Assembly: GCA_964531735.1 (NCBI GenBank)
Contig: CAZHGD010000007.1
Location: 28,359-92,358, forward strand
Reading direction: 5' to 3'
Source: CAZHGD01 sp964531735
GTDB lineage: Bacteria; Armatimonadota; UBA10988
Length of the DNA stretch: 64,000 bases
Notes under the pieces: generated by a model
What the model saw: only the letters and a program-made list of their open reading frames with translations
What the model was told of the DNA's origin: nothing
The model's database searches: none
Translations under genes and position numbers: made by a program
Part shown: positions 44,501 through 52,841 of the stretch, piece after piece
Layout: each line of letters begins with the position of its first letter
Position numbering within the stretch: position 1 is the first letter of the stretch

Positions 44501-44913
44501 GTCACGCGCTTGAGCAGCTTGAACTGGAGCTCGGCCGGCAGCTTGGCCGGTTCGAGACCGTTGAACCAGGCGACGTCCCAGGTGCCCTCGATGAGCCGGC
44601 GCGCTCGCGCGAGGCCTTCTTCGCCACCGTGCCACTGGCGAATGGTGGTGTCGACGATGGTGCCGTAGTAGACCGCCTCGGCGCTCACGTCGAACCGCTG
44701 CATCAGCTCGATCACTTCACGGGCCTGGCAGTGCGCCGTGTCACTGAAGAACAGCACCCGCGTGGTACCGAGCGCCCAGGGCTTGGCCCAGGCGGTGTGC
44801 GGCGTCACGAAGTCCGTCCGCAGGGCGTGTTCCTCGTCGAGGGTGGGCCCGGGCTCCGCAGCCCAGACGCCACCGGCGAGCAACGCGAGCAGCAGGCACA
44901 GTCGTCGCAGCAT
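41503..44913 (-). CDS. Secreted GH42-like glycoside hydrolase
   Basis: An 1136-residue exported protein with signal peptide LLLALLAGGVWAAEP. After about 330 residues of beta-rich and Rossmann-like structure, the centre (about 430-760) is a TIM barrel like GH42 beta-galactosidases: VFVYSLGDETVTRGSD (candidate acid/base Glu), YQRWLQGVYGTIAKLNAAWG, and WMGYTKDADTLSAVYWRM with GTDAVWWWRWDG. This is followed by a GH42-type trimerisation domain (QFVAQGGTVIADLRPG). The substrate is probably a beta-galactoside-like glycan but is not proven. AAGGAGG is perfectly spaced before the ATG, and that site overlaps the end region of the upstream gene. Confidence 0.78.
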   Translation of the reverse strand: MLRRLCLLLALLAGGVWAAEPGPTLDEEHALRTDFVTPHTAWAKPWALGTTRVLFFSDTAHCQAREVIELMQRFDVSAEAVYYGTIVDTTIRQWHGGEEGLARARRLIEGTWDVAWFNGLEPAKLPAELQFKLLKRVTEGAGLVLVGVNDPRVLKHPLPAEANGPQADLFGVVKGRAARLPATPTVPYRFGWEVEYDLWQARLGRTILWAANKLPPAGLAQRAMAALQGGNQGAGRVAPQEAPNGSTVRYRTIDGATEIAPPLGEELLGGRPAGTDIAPALRDAEARGHLRGWAYQDVIIRQNGKVVDWCSRRLERKPYCELKVELDRTWGEVGEALSGRVRLVGQAVPGETVAVELHDRRGRILAAQAATAPTDRVVPFRFDMPEYRPMLVRVLAIARAGGQRSEGDAYYNVCKRHRGQFNFLVWDVPGGPTGPFAEEQLARLGMSLQLANFGGGVPPQIAANDVSVVPYTTRIMDDKDANGHLKPVPWNQEPQASEYVHQTTAPYAKARQHGVFVYSLGDETVTRGSDLSPSDLTAYQRWLQGVYGTIAKLNAAWGTTFRDWTEVVLSDPKDPRELQSKRDGHFARWYDRQAWECANFLGFCKRFGADYAKLDPQARTGFEGAGTFHDGDDFDGIVRTNTFWSPYPGPADLVLRDIAPRDFPRANWMGYTKDADTLSAVYWRMVLNGTDAVWWWRWDGVGRFNGILMPNLSPYPAFEELWRETRITREGLGDLLLRSTMQHDGIAMLYSHPSAYATQVANGPSYGNYEQAHASWHDTLAHLGLNFRYFTDGMLRRGEVDFQGLKVLLLPRAEALGQVEAEAIRQFVAQGGTVIADLRPGRYDARCQPRTAGALDDLFGVDSSGSKASVPSAQIASRTSATTWQVTSAVDPGLKATTAAPQAAAGEVPAVSVRQVGAGRAVLLNFAMTRPADQHTGAATLLQSLLAQAGSKPALRVTRLEGGLPQCRAIRWQNGTTQLVIVQNNGAAGRFEVRFGRPYHVRDLKTGTDLGQTASATVDLRHGHAAVLALLGEGTAAVRAEVVGHALQLSLPRAAGGAHAGLVTLTRPDGRRADWLRQVVVVEPGQTLSVPLAFALNDPPGRWQIGFRDVLTQQQTRLPVSFSGIVGVRGVGNVNF

Positions 44914-44925
44914 CGGGCGCCTCCT

Positions 44926-46065
44926 TCAGAAGTCGAGCAGCGCGGCCAGCCGGGCTTCCCAGAGCATCTCGGCCACGGCGCGATAGCCCCCCAGGAACCG
45001 CTCGCTGGCGGCGATGCCCAGTTCAGCCGTGGCGCCTTGGCCGCGGCACGCACCGACCCACGCCAGCGCCTGATCCAGTCGAGCACCCAGCGCCGCCTTG
45101 ACGGCCGGCCGCGCGGCCAGCGTACGCAGCTCCTGCTCGGTGGTGGCCACATCGAAGTGGCGCTGCGCTTCCGGTGTCAGGTCGCTGGTGCGAAGCGCCG
45201 TTAGGACCGCCTCCGCCTGCTGCGGGAAACGGGCCATCACCTCGCGGTTGGGTTGTCCCTGGAACTTCCACAGCGCCAGCCGCACGCGGCGGGCCGTGGG
45301 CTTGACGTCAGCGTTGACGAACACCGGATAGCCCGTCGGCTGGATCGTCACGGCGTCGAGTGCGTCGGGCACCAGGGCCAGCGCGCAGGCGCCCTGGCCT
45401 TCGCCCTTGGCCGGATCGAACACCTCGTCGTAGAGCAGGGCCGCTCGTCCGTCGGCCGGTGTGAGCCGCTTGGCGTCGCCTTCGGCGACGGTCGTGGCGG
45501 GCGTCCAGACGCGCCGCGCGCCGACGCGCTTGTTCCACGAGGTGAAGTAGCTGGGATAGGCGATTAGTCGCACCTGGAGCGCCGTCACTGCCACCTTGGG
45601 CTCCAGGTCGATCTGGAGTTGGAGATGGTCGCCGTCCGGCAGTCCGACGAAGCGGTAGCGCAGGTCGGCGGTCGGTGCATGCCAGACCACATCGGCCATG
45701 GCGCGAGTGCCCGTTTCGACCGCCTCGAACGAGCTGAGCGGTCCGGTGTCGAGGCGCTGGCCGTTCAGCAGCACCTGGACGAAGCCGCCGTGGTACCAAC
45801 CTTCGGAGTAGGGCTCGGGCATGCCCACCGGACCCTCGCCGACGTCGACCGTTGCCGGATTGCCCGTGGGCGAGGCGGTGTACTGAATCGCGTAGCGGGT
45901 CGGTCCGTGGAGGAACCGGGCCACGCGGTACCGCCAGACGCGCCCGGCCACCGCGTGCGGCCGTTCCTGCCACGGCTGCACGTCCAGTCCCGCGGCCCCG
46001 CCGGCCGCAGCCGTCGCGCTGGCCACCCATGCCACCACGCACCAGGACAGCGGCCACCGGATCAT
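44926..46065 (-). CDS. Secreted protein of unknown function in the glycosidase operon
   Basis: A 379-residue exported protein. Signal peptide (LSWCVVAWVASATAAAGG), then a beta-sandwich with PHAVAGRVWRYRVARFLHGP, LQLQIDLEPKVAVTALQVRL and YPSYFTSWNKRVGARRVW, which looks like a mutarotase-type or DUF4861-type sugar-binding domain. The last 100 residues are helical. I cannot name a family. GGGAGG lies 8 bp before the ATG. It is followed 12 bp later by the GH42-like gene, so a joint role in glycan breakdown is likely. Confidence 0.65.
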   Translation of the reverse strand: MIRWPLSWCVVAWVASATAAAGGAAGLDVQPWQERPHAVAGRVWRYRVARFLHGPTRYAIQYTASPTGNPATVDVGEGPVGMPEPYSEGWYHGGFVQVLLNGQRLDTGPLSSFEAVETGTRAMADVVWHAPTADLRYRFVGLPDGDHLQLQIDLEPKVAVTALQVRLIAYPSYFTSWNKRVGARRVWTPATTVAEGDAKRLTPADGRAALLYDEVFDPAKGEGQGACALALVPDALDAVTIQPTGYPVFVNADVKPTARRVRLALWKFQGQPNREVMARFPQQAEAVLTALRTSDLTPEAQRHFDVATTEQELRTLAARPAVKAALGARLDQALAWVGACRGQGATAELGIAASERFLGGYRAVAEMLWEARLAALLDF

Positions 46066-46124
46066 CGGTCCGCCTCCCACCGCCGGCAGGTTCGGCGCAG
46101 GCGACGGATCTCCTGTTGGTCTCG

Positions 46125-47117
46125 CTATCCGGGCAGAAACGCCTCGATCAGGCCGTCCATCCGCTGATCGGGCTGCACCAGACGGACTCGCTCCAGCCCG
46201 GCGGCCAGGAGGTCGGCGGTGGTCTCGGCCAGCGTGTAGCAGCCGCCGCCGGGGGTGTTGGCCAGCATGTTGACCGCGAAGATAGCCCCGCCGCGCGGCG
46301 CGGTGCGGTCTTCGGCGAGCACATGGTCGCGGACCACCAACCGTCCGCCCGGCACCATCGCCGCGGCGCACTTGCGGTACAGCGCGACGTTCTGCGGCCG
46401 GCTGTTCTGGTGGATGATGGCCGAGAGCAGCACGAGATCATGCCCGCCGGGCAGATCGTCCGCGTAGAAGTCGCCGCCGACGAGATCCACGCGATCGAGC
46501 AGTCCCTCGGACGCCAGGTGCTCGCGAGCCATGTCGACCACGGCCGGCCGGTCGAACAGCGTGGCGCGCAGTTCGGGCGACTCGCGCAGCAGCGCGATGG
46601 TGTAGGTGCCGGAGGCGCCGCCGACGTCGAGCAAGCGGCGAGCCCGGCCCGGCTGGATGGCGCGGGCGACGGCCGGCGCGGCGCGGCTGCCAACCACCTG
46701 CATGGCGCCGATGAAGGCCGCCAACTGACCGGGCTCAGCCGCGACCTGCGAGGCCGTGCGAGCCGCCGGTCCGAGGACCTTGGGCACCAGTTGCGCCCAG
46801 TTCTGCGAGATGACCGCGGCGTGGAGCACCATCGGCAGTACCGACTCGGCCGAGTCCGATGACAGGTAACGGGCCACGGCCGGCGGGCAGGTGTAGCGGC
46901 CATCGGACTTGGTCAGCAGTCCGATGGCCACCAGCGCGTCGAGCACGGTGGACAGGCCACGCAGGTCGGCGGCCAGCCGGCCGGCGAGCTGCGTGGCGGT
47001 GAGTGACTCGCGCCCGAGCAGCGTGAACAGGTCCAGTTCGGCGCCGGTCAGGAGGATACGCGGCTCCATGAACCCGCGGGCGAGATCGAGCAGGGATTCG
47101 GCGGTCGGCTCGGACAT
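46125..47117 (-). CDS. SAM-dependent O-methyltransferase (Methyltransf_2 type)
   Basis: A 330-residue protein. An N-terminal dimerisation winged helix (LLTGAELDLFTLLGRESLTA) is followed by a Rossmann methyltransferase with motif I LLDVGGASGTYTIALL, an acidic residue after DRPAV, and HDLVLLSAIIHQN plus GGRLVVRDHVL. The family methylates small phenolic or polyketide hydroxyls. The specific acceptor is unknown. A 132-bp gap separates it from the divergent DUF362 gene. Confidence 0.85.
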   Translation of the reverse strand: MSEPTAESLLDLARGFMEPRILLTGAELDLFTLLGRESLTATQLAGRLAADLRGLSTVLDALVAIGLLTKSDGRYTCPPAVARYLSSDSAESVLPMVLHAAVISQNWAQLVPKVLGPAARTASQVAAEPGQLAAFIGAMQVVGSRAAPAVARAIQPGRARRLLDVGGASGTYTIALLRESPELRATLFDRPAVVDMAREHLASEGLLDRVDLVGGDFYADDLPGGHDLVLLSAIIHQNSRPQNVALYRKCAAAMVPGGRLVVRDHVLAEDRTAPRGGAIFAVNMLANTPGGGCYTLAETTADLLAAGLERVRLVQPDQRMDGLIEAFLPG

Positions 47118-47249
47118 GGCTCAGCTCTCCTGGGGGCGGCCGTGCAGTCCAGCATGGTGCGACCGTGACGATCCGGTTAACAACCAAGTCGCTGGCGCCA
47201 AGATGCCTCCGTGGTATGGTAAGCGTTTTGGTGCCTAGGGAGCCTGGTT

Positions 47250-48476
47250 GTGGCGGACAAAGCATACCGAGTGCGCGCGGCGCACTGTGACCACCTCGCC
47301 GCCGATGAGACGGTCGAGGCCGTCATTCGGCGGCTGACGGAGCCGCTGGAGCGGTCGTGGGAGCGGCTGGCGGCCGCGCGCACCATCGCGGTGAAGGCCA
47401 ACATGGTCTGGCCGCCCGAGCGGGTGCGGCGGGTGGATGGCCGGCGGCAGGAGCACGTCGACGAGTCGGTCTTCCGCAGCGTGCTGCGTCTGCTCCGCGA
47501 GCGGACCACGGCCCGCCTGCTGGTGGTCGACACCTCGCAGGAGATGGGCTACCTGGACGCCCGGCGCGACGTCAACTTCCATCCCATCCTGGCCGAGTTC
47601 GGGGTCGAGTACGTCGAGTGCAACTTCCCGCCGGTGGCCGCCTACGAGCCGCCGGGCGGCGGACTGATGTTCGGTCGCTATCGCCTGCACGCGGCGCTGC
47701 AGGAGGCCGACGAGTTCGTCTCGATCGCGACGCTGAAGAGCCACGCCTTCATGGGGGTGACGCTCTGTACGAAGAACCTCTTCGGCCTGCCGCCCATGCA
47801 CGCCGACCAACGGCCACGGGCGTACTTCCACCACTTCATCCGGCTGCCCTACGTTCTGGTGGACCTGGCGCGGATCACCCAGCCGTGCCTGAACATCATC
47901 GACGGCCTGGTCGGGCAGTCGGGCCGCGAGTGGGGCGGGCAGGCGCGCGTCACCGACACGCTGGTGGCCGGCGACCACATCATTGCCACCGACATCTGCG
48001 CGGCCACGCTGATGGGCAACGACCCGACGGCCGACTGGCCGACGCCGCCGTTCCGCCGCGACCGCAACCACCTGCGAATCGCCGCCGAAGACGGTTTCGG
48101 GCCGGCGTCGGTCGACGAGGTCGACTTCGTACACGACCTGAGTGTGCCGGTCGGCCAGTTCGACTCCGACGCCACCGACCCATCGGAGATGGTGCAGCAG
48201 TGGCGCGCGTCGATGTGCGAGCAGGCACTGTACTACCGCGACCACCTCGACGAGTTCGGCCGCCGCTACCCGCAGCAGTACATCCTGTTGCAGGACGGCG
48301 AGGTGCTGTGGTCTGGTCCCCAGTTCCGCGGCTTCCGCAGCCGGCGCGAGTTGGCCGGGCTCAAGAAGGACCGCTCCATCCTGCTGAAGTACGTCGACCC
48401 CGACGAGTTCGAACAGGAACGGTTCGGCGTCTACGAGCAGATTCTCGCGCAGATGCCCGAGGCGGTAGCGGTCTAG
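47250..48476 (+). CDS. DUF362 family protein
   Basis: A 408-residue protein with the DUF362 pattern: TIAVKANMVWPPE, LLVVDTSQEMGY, then SIATLKSHAFMGVTLCTKNLFG, the family's most conserved stretch. DUF362 proteins often carry Fe-S domains and act in unknown redox or ligation chemistry; no Cys-rich ferredoxin part is visible here. The start is GTG, with AGGGAG 7 bp upstream. The stop codon TAG is part of the CTAG that borders the MITE-like repeat downstream. Confidence 0.8.
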   Translation: MADKAYRVRAAHCDHLAADETVEAVIRRLTEPLERSWERLAAARTIAVKANMVWPPERVRRVDGRRQEHVDESVFRSVLRLLRERTTARLLVVDTSQEMGYLDARRDVNFHPILAEFGVEYVECNFPPVAAYEPPGGGLMFGRYRLHAALQEADEFVSIATLKSHAFMGVTLCTKNLFGLPPMHADQRPRAYFHHFIRLPYVLVDLARITQPCLNIIDGLVGQSGREWGGQARVTDTLVAGDHIIATDICAATLMGNDPTADWPTPPFRRDRNHLRIAAEDGFGPASVDEVDFVHDLSVPVGQFDSDATDPSEMVQQWRASMCEQALYYRDHLDEFGRRYPQQYILLQDGEVLWSGPQFRGFRSRRELAGLKKDRSILLKYVDPDEFEQERFGVYEQILAQMPEAVAV

Positions 48477-48823
48477 TACCGCACCAACCTGATTGTAGAC
48501 CAAACCAGAGCTTGCCCTGAGTAGCGGCGGAGCCGCGTATCGAAGGGCCGCAACCCGGTGCCGGTCCGGCGATGGCCCCTCGATACGGCGCTACGCGCCT
48601 ACTCGGGGCAAGCCCGAGGTATGGGCTGGAATCACTGTGGTGCGTCACTAGTACCGCACCAACCTGATTGTAGACCAAACCAGAGCTTGCCCTGAGTAGC
48701 GGCGGAGCCGCGTATCGAAGGGCCGCAACCCGGTGCCGGTCCGGCGATGGCCCCTCGATACGGCGCTACGCGCCTACTCGGGGCAAGCCCGAGGTATGGG
48801 CTGGAATCACTGTGGTGCGTCAC
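48474..48823. repeat. Two tandem copies of a 175-bp MITE-like element
   Basis: Two head-to-tail copies (48474-48648 and 48649-48823) look identical base for base. CTAG recurs at 48473, 48648 and 48823, exactly 175 bp apart, so each copy is bordered by a 4-bp palindrome like a target duplication. The ends of each unit are imperfect inverted repeats: TAGTACCGCACCA on the left and the complement of TGGTGCGTCACTA on the right. Inside, two arms of about 40 bp (48510-48549 and 48574-48613 in copy 1) are largely complementary, giving a long hairpin. There is no coding content; the short frames seen here are repeats of each other. This 350-bp block accounts for most of the only gap above 300 bp. Confidence 0.8.
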
Positions 48824-48877
48824 TAGGCCACCGCGCGTCACCAGTGGCAGCGGCCGGCCGACACCGCCGCCGCACCG
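48824..48877. other. Short non-coding spacer after the repeats
   Basis: Fifty-four bases between the second repeat copy and the end of the deacetylase/FemAB gene. I see no gene, terminator with a T-tract, or other motif in it. Confidence 0.5.
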
Positions 48878-51136
48878 TTACTCGTTGTCGGTCGAGGGCT
48901 CGTCGGTGGCGGTGGTGGTGGCGGTGGCGGTGGCGGTGGCGGTGCCGCGCAGCCGGCGTGCGACCTGCCGGATGCCGTCGCCGCAGGTGGCCAGCAGCGA
49001 CTTCAGTCCCGGCCGGCGAGCTCGCATCCAGACCAGGTCGGTGGCCGCGGTCGCATAGCGCTCCTTGATGGACGAATGACCGCGCAGCATGTCGAAGCAC
49101 TGCACGCCGTCGGCGGCCAGTCTCTCCATCAGGAGCACATGGCTCATCGTGCCGGGCCCGGCCACTTCTTGGGCCGTGGTGTCGACGCCGAGCTGGTAGA
49201 GCTCCATGCGATCCGCAACGCGGAAGCCGTACAGCACGGCCAGTGGCTTGTCGCCGACACTCAGGCGAGCCAGGACCAGCTCAGTCCACGGGATCAGCCG
49301 TTTGACCAGGCGCTGATGGAACTCGGTGAAGCGCGCGGCGGAGAAGCAACCCGCGTGCCCGAGGGCCGTCCAGCGGCGCTGGTGCAGTTCCACCAGGTCG
49401 TGGAAACAGCGCTCGACGGCGGGCGGCTCGCAGGCGATCTCGAACAGCACATTCAGCGACGCGGCCTCGCTGATGATGTGCCGCAGGCGAGCCCGGCCCC
49501 GCCGGCTGTGGCGCGCCAGGAAGCCATCCCAGCCGTCACTGAGGTCGACCTGATGGGACTGCTGGCGGACCTCTTTGGAGACGCGCCAGCCGGCGCGGCG
49601 GAACGGCTGCAGCAAGGCGAGCAAGGCCGCGTTCGGCGTCAGCGCTTCGAAGACCACTTCGTCATAGCCGCCGATCTCGCGCAGGAGCGAATCGGCCAGG
49701 GCCTGGGTCACCGCCTCGCGCTCGCCCGGTCGGTAGAGCAGGTCGAGGTAGTCGGCGCAGGTCTCCTCGTCGATGGCCTCGCCGCTCGACACCAGACGGA
49801 GCTGCACGCGCTTGAGCGCGCCGCGCGGTTTGGTCAGGTACAGGGCGACCGCCCCGATCAGCTCGTCGCCCCGGCGCACCGCCAGGACGCGCAGGGCGTC
49901 GGGCCCACCGGCGTAGGCCGGGCCATAGACGCGCCACCACTCGGACAGCCACTCCCACCGCAACGCCGCGGTGGCGGTCGGGCTGCACTCGAACAGCCGG
50001 CGCCACTCATCGGCCATGGCGGCCCAGCAGGCCGGGTGCGAGATACGCTCGATGGTCAGCTCGCCACGGTGAGTACGGCGAGCGGTCACGCCGGGAGCGC
50101 TGTGGACCAGTGGCGCGAAGACGCGCGGCCAGGTCACCAGTGCTCGGAAGGCCGCCGGGTCGTGCCAGCGCTCGACAGCCGCGCGGCGAATGTCCAGGGG
50201 CCGCAGGTCGCGGAGGTTCTGGAAGCCGCCATACTGGCTGAAGGCAAGCTCCACACCGGCGTCGCGCAGGGCCCGCATGGTCCGATGGGTGAAGGCGGCG
50301 CGGTGACCGAAGGGGTAGCTGAACAGTCGAGTCGGCGTACCCAACTCGGTCTCGAGCCGGTGGCAGCAGGTCTCGATTTCGGTGCGCTGCTGATCGAGCG
50401 GCAGATGCCCGAGGGCGGCGTGGGAGTGGGTGTGGCCGCCGAAGGCCATGCCGGCGGCATGCATCTCGCGCACCATGTCCCAGGTCATCCACAGGTCACG
50501 GGCGACCTGATCGGGCAGTCCGCCGACCGCCAGGCGTTGGCCGATCTCGGCCAGATAGCTCGCGCGGTCGTCGGCGGACAGATGGAGGCAGTGCCGGAGG
50601 ACGATCGCGGTGCTCTCCTCGCGATCGTCCGGTGCCAGCGACAGCTCCGGCAGACCACTGCCTGGTGGCAGGACCGAGTGGTGGGTCGAGCGGAGCAGCC
50701 AGGCGACGCTGTCCCACCACATCAGTTGCGGTGCGTCGATCAGCCCGGTCACCACGAAGAACACCGCGCTCAGACCGTGGCGCCGCAGGGCCGGGTAGGC
50801 CAGGTGGTAGGCATCGCGGTAGCCGTCATCGAAGGTGATCAGCAGGTAGCGCCCGGTCCGCTGCAACGAGGCGAAGTCGAGTTGGCCCGCGGGCAGAATG
50901 TCGAACTCGCGGGCCAGGAAGGCCAACTGCGCGTCGAAGTCGGCCGCCGTGGCGCTCCAGACGCCCTGGTCGAGCACGCCGTCGGCCGACGGCGCCAAGC
51001 GGTGGTAGTTGAGCACCAACAGGCCGCGCCACGAGCAGGCGTGGCGCAACACCGGGCCCAACCCGCCCGCCTCCAGTACCCGCGCCGCCACGTGCCGCTT
51101 CAAGTGGTGCCGCCTCCCGGCCCCGACGAAAGCCAC
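48878..51136 (-). CDS. Polysaccharide deacetylase / FemAB-like acetyltransferase fusion
   Basis: A 752-residue two-domain protein. Residues 38-330 are a NodB-type deacetylase: LVLNYHRLAPS, motif 1 TFDDGYRD (101-108), GGHTHSHAALGHL (metal His pair) and LFSYPFGHRAAF. Residues 350-700 are a GNAT/FemAB (BioF2-like) domain: FECSPTATAALRWEWLSEWW, HQVDLSDGWDGFLARHS and KPLAVLYGFRVADRMELYQLG. The pair suggests modification of cell-surface or exopolysaccharide glycans; relatives occur in EPS loci. The tail is a low-complexity Ala-Thr run encoded by a GGTGGC tract. The start is the most upstream possible GTG, with a weak ribosome site; a TTG 11 codons in is the alternative. Confidence 0.85.
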   Translation of the reverse strand: MAFVGAGRRHHLKRHVAARVLEAGGLGPVLRHACSWRGLLVLNYHRLAPSADGVLDQGVWSATAADFDAQLAFLAREFDILPAGQLDFASLQRTGRYLLITFDDGYRDAYHLAYPALRRHGLSAVFFVVTGLIDAPQLMWWDSVAWLLRSTHHSVLPPGSGLPELSLAPDDREESTAIVLRHCLHLSADDRASYLAEIGQRLAVGGLPDQVARDLWMTWDMVREMHAAGMAFGGHTHSHAALGHLPLDQQRTEIETCCHRLETELGTPTRLFSYPFGHRAAFTHRTMRALRDAGVELAFSQYGGFQNLRDLRPLDIRRAAVERWHDPAAFRALVTWPRVFAPLVHSAPGVTARRTHRGELTIERISHPACWAAMADEWRRLFECSPTATAALRWEWLSEWWRVYGPAYAGGPDALRVLAVRRGDELIGAVALYLTKPRGALKRVQLRLVSSGEAIDEETCADYLDLLYRPGEREAVTQALADSLLREIGGYDEVVFEALTPNAALLALLQPFRRAGWRVSKEVRQQSHQVDLSDGWDGFLARHSRRGRARLRHIISEAASLNVLFEIACEPPAVERCFHDLVELHQRRWTALGHAGCFSAARFTEFHQRLVKRLIPWTELVLARLSVGDKPLAVLYGFRVADRMELYQLGVDTTAQEVAGPGTMSHVLLMERLAADGVQCFDMLRGHSSIKERYATAATDLVWMRARRPGLKSLLATCGDGIRQVARRLRGTATATATATTTATDEPSTDNE
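48905..48943. repeat. GGT/GGC triplet microsatellite
   Basis: Thirteen consecutive GGT or GGC triplets, mostly as the hexamer GGTGGC, inside the 3' end of the deacetylase/FemAB gene. On the coding strand they give ACC/GCC codons (alternating Thr-Ala). Slippage by hexamers would change the tail length without shifting the frame. Confidence 0.85.
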
Positions 51137-51215
51137 CCCGGCCGCCGAGCCCGCTACGTCCGAGCCTGAGACGGCTATTCGCCTTCAGGCGCCGTCACCT
51201 TCCCGCTCGCCGTCG

Positions 51216-52841
51216 TCAACTCGGCGGCGTCAGGGCCGCCATCGAGTTGACCTGCCCGGCCGTCAGTTGCGTGCTCACCGGACCATACGGCAACGTGCGG
51301 GTGGCCACGCTCGGGTCGGCGTAGGTGCCCTTGACGATGGCCGGTCCGGCAGGCAGGTTGGCCGCGAAGTAGTCGCCGTCGTCCGTGCGCAGCGACGTCG
51401 AGAGCGGCCTGAAGGCCGTGCTGCCCGCGGTCAGGCCGCCCAGATCGATGCTGTTGGTGACGTTGAAGAACCCGACCAGCGGCACCACGCCGAAGTTGAG
51501 CGTGCCCAGCGCCATCGAGTCCGCCAGCTCCGACTGCCACTGCGCCGCGGTCGCCAGGACCAGATTGACCTCGATCCGGTCGTTGGCGGCGAGCGCGACG
51601 CCCTGGGGCAGTAGCAGGAACTGCTTGTAGGGCGCGCGGCCGCTGATGCTGCCGGTCAGCGACAGATAGCCCTTGGCTGCCGCGTTGAGCGGGACGTCGA
51701 GCAGCAGCAGGCCGTCGTTGCCGGTCTGCCCGCTCAGGTTGGCGACGTCGTTGACCACCACGCCGGCCCCCCGGATGCTCTGGTTGGCGTTCACCTGACG
51801 AACACGGCGCGTGCCGGCGCGGCGCACCAGCGGCCTCATGCGGTCGAGCATGGTGGCCAGGTCGGTGCGCGACGCGGGCTCATCGACCAGCGTCTCGGCG
51901 AGGATATCGAGGGTCACCCGACCCGCCGGAAGGACGCTGACCGTCTGCACCGCGGCCGGTACCAGCGGGTGGACGCCGTCATCAACCAGGAGATAGACGT
52001 TCAGCAGGTGCGTGCTCGGGTCGGCATTGGCCGCGGCCGTGAACTGCCCGGTGAACGTGGTGCCGGAGCCGGTCAGCGGCACGATCTGGACGTTGGCCAA
52101 CGACGAGCCGCCCACCAGTGCCGTGGCCGTCACGCTCCGGCCCGCCGAACCCGTGGCCTGGAGCGATGCCGTAATCGTGCCACCGGCGCTGTCCAGCGAC
52201 TGCGGCGTGACGCTGACGTTGCTGACGGTCGGCCAGGCGACCGGGGTGACCTGTGCGGCCGCGGCAGAGACCTGCTGCGCCAGCGTCGCCGCGGCCGTCT
52301 GATTGGCGTCAGTCGTGTAGTCGACGGTGCTGGCGCCAATCGCGGTCCGGGCCGCCTGCTCATACTGCTCGAGGTTGCTGGCGGTCAGCGCGCGACTGCT
52401 GCCTGACAGACCGGCCAACGCCGCGATGTGCGTGGCCGCGACCAGGTACTTGGTGGCGCCGCCAGTGCCCGTGTAGACCAGCGCCGAGATGGTGCGTCCG
52501 CCGCCACTGGCGCGCAGCAGCAAGGTGGTGCCAGCGGGCAGACCATTGCCCAGGTTGGCGTTGAAGATGAACCGGCCTGAGGTCAGCGTGGCCGCCGCCG
52601 CCAACGGCACACTGCCGACCGGGAGCGTGTAGGCCTGCACGGTGACGCTGCTCAACGGCGCCAGGCCGTCGGTACGGCCGTTGCCGACCAGCACGTAGCC
52701 ATCCACCGGCACACCGACGGTGTTGCCGCCGCTGGTGTTGCTGCCGCTGGTGTTCCCACCGGTGGAACCACCGGTCGACTTGCTGCCACCGCAGCCGAAG
52801 AGCAACAGCACCAACAGACTGGCCGCACAGACACGTTTCAT
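51216..52841 (-). CDS. Large secreted lipoprotein of unknown function
   Basis: A 541-residue protein with a type II signal peptide: the lipobox LLFGC gives lipid attachment at Cys17. A linker of G, S, T and N follows (18-41). The rest is beta-rich with Ig-like or carboxypeptidase-regulatory-like modules (VPVDGYVLVGNGRTDGLAPL, TVSNVSVTPQSLDSAGG, VTLDILAETLVDEPAS). I do not recognise a named family. Its ATG overlaps the alr stop codon by 4 bp (ATGA), so it belongs to the pilT-alr transcription unit. It may be anchored in the outer membrane or inner leaflet and could serve the pilus or cell wall. Confidence 0.75.
   Translation of the reverse strand: MKRVCAASLLVLLLFGCGGSKSTGGSTGGNTSGSNTSGGNTVGVPVDGYVLVGNGRTDGLAPLSSVTVQAYTLPVGSVPLAAAATLTSGRFIFNANLGNGLPAGTTLLLRASGGGRTISALVYTGTGGATKYLVAATHIAALAGLSGSSRALTASNLEQYEQAARTAIGASTVDYTTDANQTAAATLAQQVSAAAAQVTPVAWPTVSNVSVTPQSLDSAGGTITASLQATGSAGRSVTATALVGGSSLANVQIVPLTGSGTTFTGQFTAAANADPSTHLLNVYLLVDDGVHPLVPAAVQTVSVLPAGRVTLDILAETLVDEPASRTDLATMLDRMRPLVRRAGTRRVRQVNANQSIRGAGVVVNDVANLSGQTGNDGLLLLDVPLNAAAKGYLSLTGSISGRAPYKQFLLLPQGVALAANDRIEVNLVLATAAQWQSELADSMALGTLNFGVVPLVGFFNVTNSIDLGGLTAGSTAFRPLSTSLRTDDGDYFAANLPAGPAIVKGTYADPSVATRTLPYGPVSTQLTAGQVNSMAALTPPS

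Noticed and set aside
48474..48823. CRISPR array
   Set aside because: There are only two 175-bp units with no spacers; the repeats are direct, contiguous and internally palindromic.
48361..48841. Two minus-strand frames with the same repeated protein
   Set aside because: They arise from the tandem 175-bp elements and have no homologue pattern or ribosome site.
48905..48943. Phase-variable frameshift switch
   Set aside because: The units are triplets and hexamers, so slippage keeps the reading frame.
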